Below the pieces are notes generated by a model that saw nothing but the letters and a program-made list of their open reading frames with translations, did not search any database and was not told where the DNA came from. Positions 56,096-60,000 of a stretch of DNA of 60,000 nt are shown one piece after another (positions within the stretch are counted from its first letter, which is position 1; every line of letters starts with the position of its first letter). Both the position numbers and the translations under genes were made by a program. This DNA is from Antedon mediterranea. Lineage: Eukaryota; Echinodermata; Crinoidea; Comatulida; Antedonidae. Where the stretch lies: NCBI RefSeq assembly GCF_964355755.1, contig NC_092675.1, positions 28,608,912 to 28,668,911 of the forward strand, written 5' to 3'.

Positions 56096-56112
56096 ATATT
56101 TGACAACCTACT
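56096..56112 (+). pseudogene. LRR exon 3, broken
   Basis: A good acceptor is followed by atatttgacaacctac, the start of an LRR exon like exon 6. The sequence then passes directly into downstream intron sequence (ttttgtgttattatattc). About 55 bp of exon, the donor site and the first intron bases are deleted, so it cannot be spliced as a normal exon. Confidence 0.7.
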
Positions 56113-56223
56113 TTTGTGTTATTATATTCTTTTTTCATTAATAATTGTTGATGATAATAATTGTAATTTATTGTAAAATAATTATAAAATAACTAATGTG
56201 AGTCATTCCTTTTTTTTTTGCAG

Positions 56224-56295
56224 AGTATTGTTTAGCAACCAATTTAGTAATTTACCAGCTGATATATTTCAGGGTTTGAACAATTTGCAACTGTT
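56224..56295 (+). CDS. LRR exon 4 (72 nt)
   Basis: Acceptor tttttttttgcag, donor gtaagtatg. Reads VLFSNQFSNLPADIFQGL then NNLQL: one LRR, phase 2 at both sides. Most like exon 7. Confidence 0.83.
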
Positions 56296-56648
56296 GTAAG
56301 TATGTTTGTACTTTTTGTGTTATTATATTTTTGTTTCATTAATAATTGACGATAAAAAAAAATTTTATATTATATTATTATTTTATAAATTAAATAACTC
56401 AGGAGTAAGTGGATCATATTTTGAAAATTCTTTTAATATAGATAAAAAATACTTTTAATTTAATGGACATATTTAAAATGTTGTTATTTGTAAAATATGA
56501 ATCTGTTTAAACTTGCAATTTTACAAGATACTAAATCATACATAAATTGTCATAAATGTTTGGCTTTAAAATTAACTAAAGAAAACACATTGAATATGTT
56601 CATTAAATACATGAAATAACTAATGTGATTCTTTCTTTCTTTTTGCAG

Positions 56649-56720
56649 ATATTTGATAAACAACCAACTTAGTAATTTACCATCTGATCTATTTAATGGA
56701 TTGGGTAATTTGCAATACTT
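56649..56720 (+). CDS. LRR exon 5 (72 nt)
   Basis: Acceptor ttctttttgcag, donor gtaagtatg. Reads YLINNQLSNLPSDLFNGL then GNLQY. It shares the FNGLGNL form with exon 1, and the intron after it (56721-57065) is nearly identical to the one after exon 1, so exons 5-6 and 1-2 are duplicated pairs. Confidence 0.84.
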
Positions 56721-57065
56721 GTAAGTATGTTTGTACACATTGTGTTATTATTATTCTGTAATTTATTGTAAACTAATTATGAAATACCGAATTTAAGTGA
56801 GTCATATTTAGAACATTCTTTTAGTATAAATCAAAAATATTTAAGATGTTTGTTCTAACAAATTATTGTATTTAATGTTTTTTGTAATATGAATCTGTTT
56901 AAACTTGCAGTTTTACAAGATACTAGATCATACGTAAATGTTTGGCTTAAAAATTAAGTTAAAACACTAAAGAAAACAGGAAACAAAGTATAGTGAAATC
57001 ATGGTAACGTCAAATGTAGATAAATTTCACTTTTAAATGTGATTCATTCGTGTTTCTTTTTTCAG

Positions 57066-57137
57066 ATATTTGACTTACAACCAATTTAGTAATTTACCCG
57101 CTAAAATATTTCAGGGTTTGAACAAATTGCAACGGTT
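57066..57137 (+). CDS. LRR exon 6 (72 nt)
   Basis: Acceptor ttcttttttcag, donor gtaagtatg. Reads YLTYNQFSNLPAKIFQGL then NKLQR. It is the counterpart of exon 2 (both have PAK). The following intron is only 136 bp. Confidence 0.84.
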
Positions 57138-57273
57138 GTAAGTATGTTTGTATATTCTTGTTTCATTCATAATTGGCGATAATAATAATTGTAATTATTA
57201 TTATAATTATAATTAAATTTATTATAAAATAATTATGAAATAACTAATGTGATTCTTTTTTTTCTTTTTGCAG

Positions 57274-57345
57274 ATGTATGCATAACAACCAAATTAGTAA
57301 TTTACCAGCTGATATATTTCAGGGTCTGAACAATTTGCAATGGTT
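57274..57345 (+). CDS. LRR exon 7 (72 nt)
   Basis: Acceptor ctttttgcag, donor gtaagtatg. Reads CMHNNQISNLPADIFQGL then NNLQW. It is the last recognisable LRR exon in the window; its donor is intact, so another exon is expected downstream, beyond LINE 2. No LRR C-terminal cap, transmembrane segment or TIR domain was found. Confidence 0.83.
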
Positions 57346-57767
57346 GTAAGTATGTTTTGATGTACATTGTGTTATTATAATCTTATTTTATTACTAATTT
57401 TTGCCTAATAATAATAATCGTTATCAGACTACTTACGTCTGTATTAATGGTCACGCATGCCTTGATACTTCAAATCGTTCTTTATTTTATTTTTTTCATT
57501 TTTTATATGTTTTTATTCTGTATTTCGAATTGTTTATTATCATTTTATAAAAATGTTCACAATCTTTAAAATATTGTTTGTCTACCAGATGTCTATTTTT
57601 CCCCATTAAAAAAATGATATCTTACTGGAATTCATTACATATTTACAAGCACAACAAACATGTAAATTATATTTTGTGGAGTTTTAACGATATATTAGCC
57701 TACATATGATATTATATGAAGGAGAGCTTGTTCACGTCCGTCTCTCATGACATCCAATGACTTATTG
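57346..57767 (+). other. Intron after exon 7, no exon seen
   Basis: Starts like the other introns (gtaagtatg, tgtgttattat) but diverges after ~57420. No LRR exon, only AT-rich sequence up to the LINE 2 tail. Confidence 0.6.
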
Positions 57768-58972
57768 GGTTTTTTTTGTCTTGTGTGGGTTCGTCCCACT
57801 TTTATTATAGTTCTCTGTTATAAATATGATAATTTATATATATGCACATTTATGTATTTCTCTTATTTATAAGGTACATTGCTAAAAAAATACACATTTT
57901 TTGAACAGTATATACATAGGCTAAGATTATTTTGATGTTAAAAAGAAACCACATTTACATACATATACATTTTTTTAAATACAATTAGTTAAAATATGTC
58001 GATGGCAATAAAATGACGATAAAAATTGATTTAAAAAAAACGTACTTATGAAAAAGTGATTATTGTTGTTTTATTCTGTTCGTGTTCGTGTCTGGGTAGA
58101 GAGGCTATAAACTCAGGGGAAGAATATAAAGTATCTTCCCTTTTCACCAAGAAAAAATGGATGAGATGAAAACGAAGAATGCAAAACCTTGAAAAAAGGG
58201 TGTTTAGAATGGATAGGATGGAATGATATATATAATGAAAACCGTAAGGGAGAGTCCATACAAAGTGCAAGTCCAAGGTAATATTTTGGCTCTGTGTGTA
58301 TGCGAGACGCTTCATACCCGGATGACATAAAAGTAATATAGTTACTAGGCCTATAGACAATATATTTAAGAGATACAAATACAAAGCATTTTTTTATTTC
58401 ATTAATTTAAGGAGATTTTGCTTTATATCTCCCCATTTACATTGAGCTTTAAAGTAGTAGCACTTATACTCATTTTCAATTAAATGCTTTACTTCTGTAA
58501 TAAAAAGATTCCAGATCTTTTTTTCATAGTTGTTTCCTTTTTTTTCAGGTTTTGTTAATATATGCAACTTATATATAGAGAATACAAATAATGAAATCAA
58601 TGCATTATATTTGGTCTTCGTTTGAAAAGCTCTTAGCTATGACATTTTTAAATTTGAGCCATATCCATTGAATTACACTGCATTTATATAACATGTGTTT
58701 GTCAGTTTCAACCTTGTTTATACATTTATCACATAAATCATTACCTGCTAAGTTCCAGATTTTCAATCGTTTTTTACATGGTAGTATTCTATGCAGAAGT
58801 TTAAAATTAAATTGAGCAACTTTGGGTATATGTTTTAGTCTATAAACTTTATAGTACCAAACATTACTCCAATCAATGTCTACCTTACCCAGTTCTATTT
58901 CCCATTTTATTTATGAATTTGGTATTTTATCTATTAATAAAATGATTATAGAAGACGGTTCCTTTATTTTTA

Positions 58973-59717
58973 GTCGCGTGGAAGCGACTCTATAGTTCAC
59001 TATGTCGGTCGGTCGGTCGGTCTGTCGGTCTGTCGGTCCGGTATCGCTATGCGTTTTATCGCTTTCTGACCTTATCTTGATATCAGTTTAATCTAGCTAG
59101 GTCAATTTTTCACAGTATATTCCTTATGGCCAGGAATCGATGTGGTTATGTTTTCACGGTGCGCAATAAAAAATTACGCGGTCTACGCATGATTTAACGA
59201 AATCACGTTTGTAATCATATCTTCACAACCATGAATCACAATTAAATAAAATTTGGTATTTGGTAAATTTCAGGGCATAAATCATCATATGGCAATACAA
59301 TTACGTGCGTAGCGCATGTAACGCATGCGTACGCGCGCTTAAAATTTTCAAAATTTATTTTCGATGAAATAAGAGTACGTTTCAGGCAATTTTAAGCGTT
59401 TACAAAATTGCCATGAGTGCGCATATTTTTGCGTGCGCACTGCGCGTTAAATGTTATTGCGCACTCTTTTTGCCCGATTTCTGTTTTCTTGACTTACTTT
59501 TCATCTCGAAATTACGTTATACGAGCACGTCAAAAGTGACGGGCTACGCACGTGTAAATTTAAAAAAATATAAATGTTTTTAAACATTTCAACATTTTTA
59601 AACATGTTCAGTAATTTCGGTCAGTATAGTTCACTATGTCGGTCGGTCGGTCGGTCTGTCTGTCGGTCTGTCGGTCTGTCTGTCGGTCCGGTATCACTAT
59701 GCATTGTAGCACGCGAC
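58973..59717. mobile_element. Harbinger-like MITE, 745 bp, TSD TTA
   Basis: Starts GTCGCGTG and ends CACGCGAC, flanked by TTA (58970-58972 and 59718-59720); the LINE 2 protein (MNKAN, NKGTVFYNHF) reads on across it. Two direct blocks of agttcactatgtcgg(tcgg)n followed by tccggtatc-ctatgc sit near both ends (58996-59052 and 59627-59702). Inside there are only short frames. A TTA duplication with short ends fits PIF/Harbinger. Confidence 0.72.
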
Positions 59718-59984
59718 TTAATGGCTGTTGGCCTTGTTCATATAAAGTCGTAGACTAGGAATACTATTGTCTTCCTTTTTTGTATTATCTTTTTCAATAA
59801 TTTCTTTCCACTCTTTTGGTATGGCTTTTAACAATTGCATATATTCAATTAAGGCGTTATGCCTTTTATACAGTTTAGGAAATATTTCACAAGGTGAAAG
59901 TACTCTATCATTCATGTAAATATCTCCGATTGTTTTAAACCCAGAAGATAACCATACTTTAAAATACATAGATTTGTTGTTCAA
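59718..59984 (-). pseudogene. L1-like LINE 2, post-RT coding piece
   Basis: An 88-residue minus-strand frame: MNNKSMYFKVWLSSGF, ALIEYMQLLKAIPKEWKEII and LRLYMNKANSH. The last residues run into the MITE; the next LINE codons are at 58968. It serves as the reference that shows LINE 1 pieces 42062-42244 and 15776-16838 were once adjacent. Confidence 0.78.
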
Positions 59985-60000
59985 TATGATATGTCTGTTT

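Larger units (their letters stand above)
57768..60000 (-). mobile_element. L1-like LINE 2, minus strand, 3' part
   Basis: The T run at ~57770-57778 is its poly(A) tail, followed (minus-strand 3' UTR) by the hairpin gtggg-ttcgt-cccac shared with LINE 1. Coding pieces: 58600-58394 (IWNLFITEVKHLIENEYKC), ~58960-58620 (FNFKLLHRILPCKKRLK, then DLCDKCINKVETDKHMLYKC finger) and 59984-59718 (MYFKVWLSSGFKTIGDI, AIPKEWKEII). It runs beyond the window end. A MITE interrupts it at 58973-59717. Confidence 0.82.

Overview
This window looks like a piece of an animal nuclear genome, very rich in transposable elements. The reasons are GT-AG introns, non-LTR retrotransposons with poly(A) tails, Ty3/Gypsy-type LTR elements, an animal-type Helentron, a Pol III tRNA-like gene and AT-rich DNA. 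The palindromic word AGGCCTA recurs throughout the non-coding DNA. From that and the repertoire of elements I guess a marine invertebrate, perhaps an echinoderm-like deuterostome; this is weak inference. There is no bacterial-style operon, and almost every long reading frame belongs to a mobile element.

Layout. 1-2850: 3' part of an LTR retrotransposon (RT, RNase H, integrase, LTR), broken by frameshifts and a stop. 2890-6485: a foldback element with a 30-bp minisatellite core. 6486-12980: non-coding DNA with several tandem repeat families, including a ~500-580 bp satellite. 12983-14855: a 5' remnant of a Gypsy element on the minus strand, its LTR split by an 840-bp MITE. 15087-15615 and 56096-57345: exons of a leucine-rich-repeat (LRR) gene, each 72 nt with phase-2 introns. 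57768-60000: a second L1-like element, minus strand.

The central 40 kb (15776-55927) is one insertion block inside an LRR intron. Its outer shell is a 5'-truncated L1/Tx1-like LINE on the minus strand, with a 13-bp target duplication and a poly(A) tail. That LINE is cut into four pieces by three insertions: (i) an LTR retrotransposon (16839-42061, 5-bp duplication); (ii) a hAT-like element (42245-44827) carrying a fragment of another LINE; (iii) a Helentron insertion (45370-53922). The LTR retrotransposon keeps both LTR ends and a shattered gag but no pol. Its gag is opened by about 22 kb of later material: a tandem duplication, a Harbinger-like MITE, a Gypsy pol fragment, a second foldback element, a nested TIR element, a minus-strand Gypsy element that itself carries two insertions, three related LINE copies, a 2.9-kb foldback element, a tRNA-like gene and a (TA)n tract. 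A tRNA-derived SINE and a MULE-like element interrupt the rest of the gag. Several insertions can be proved because the broken reading frame resumes on the far side of a short target duplication.

The only probable host gene is the LRR gene. Six intact symmetric exons and one broken exon are visible; the signal peptide, first exon, last exon and any other domain are not. The exons and their introns are near copies of each other, so the array has grown by tandem duplication of exon units. Because each exon is a whole LRR in the same phase, any number can be spliced in frame. No transposon gene here looks intact: most carry frameshifts, stops or changed catalytic residues.
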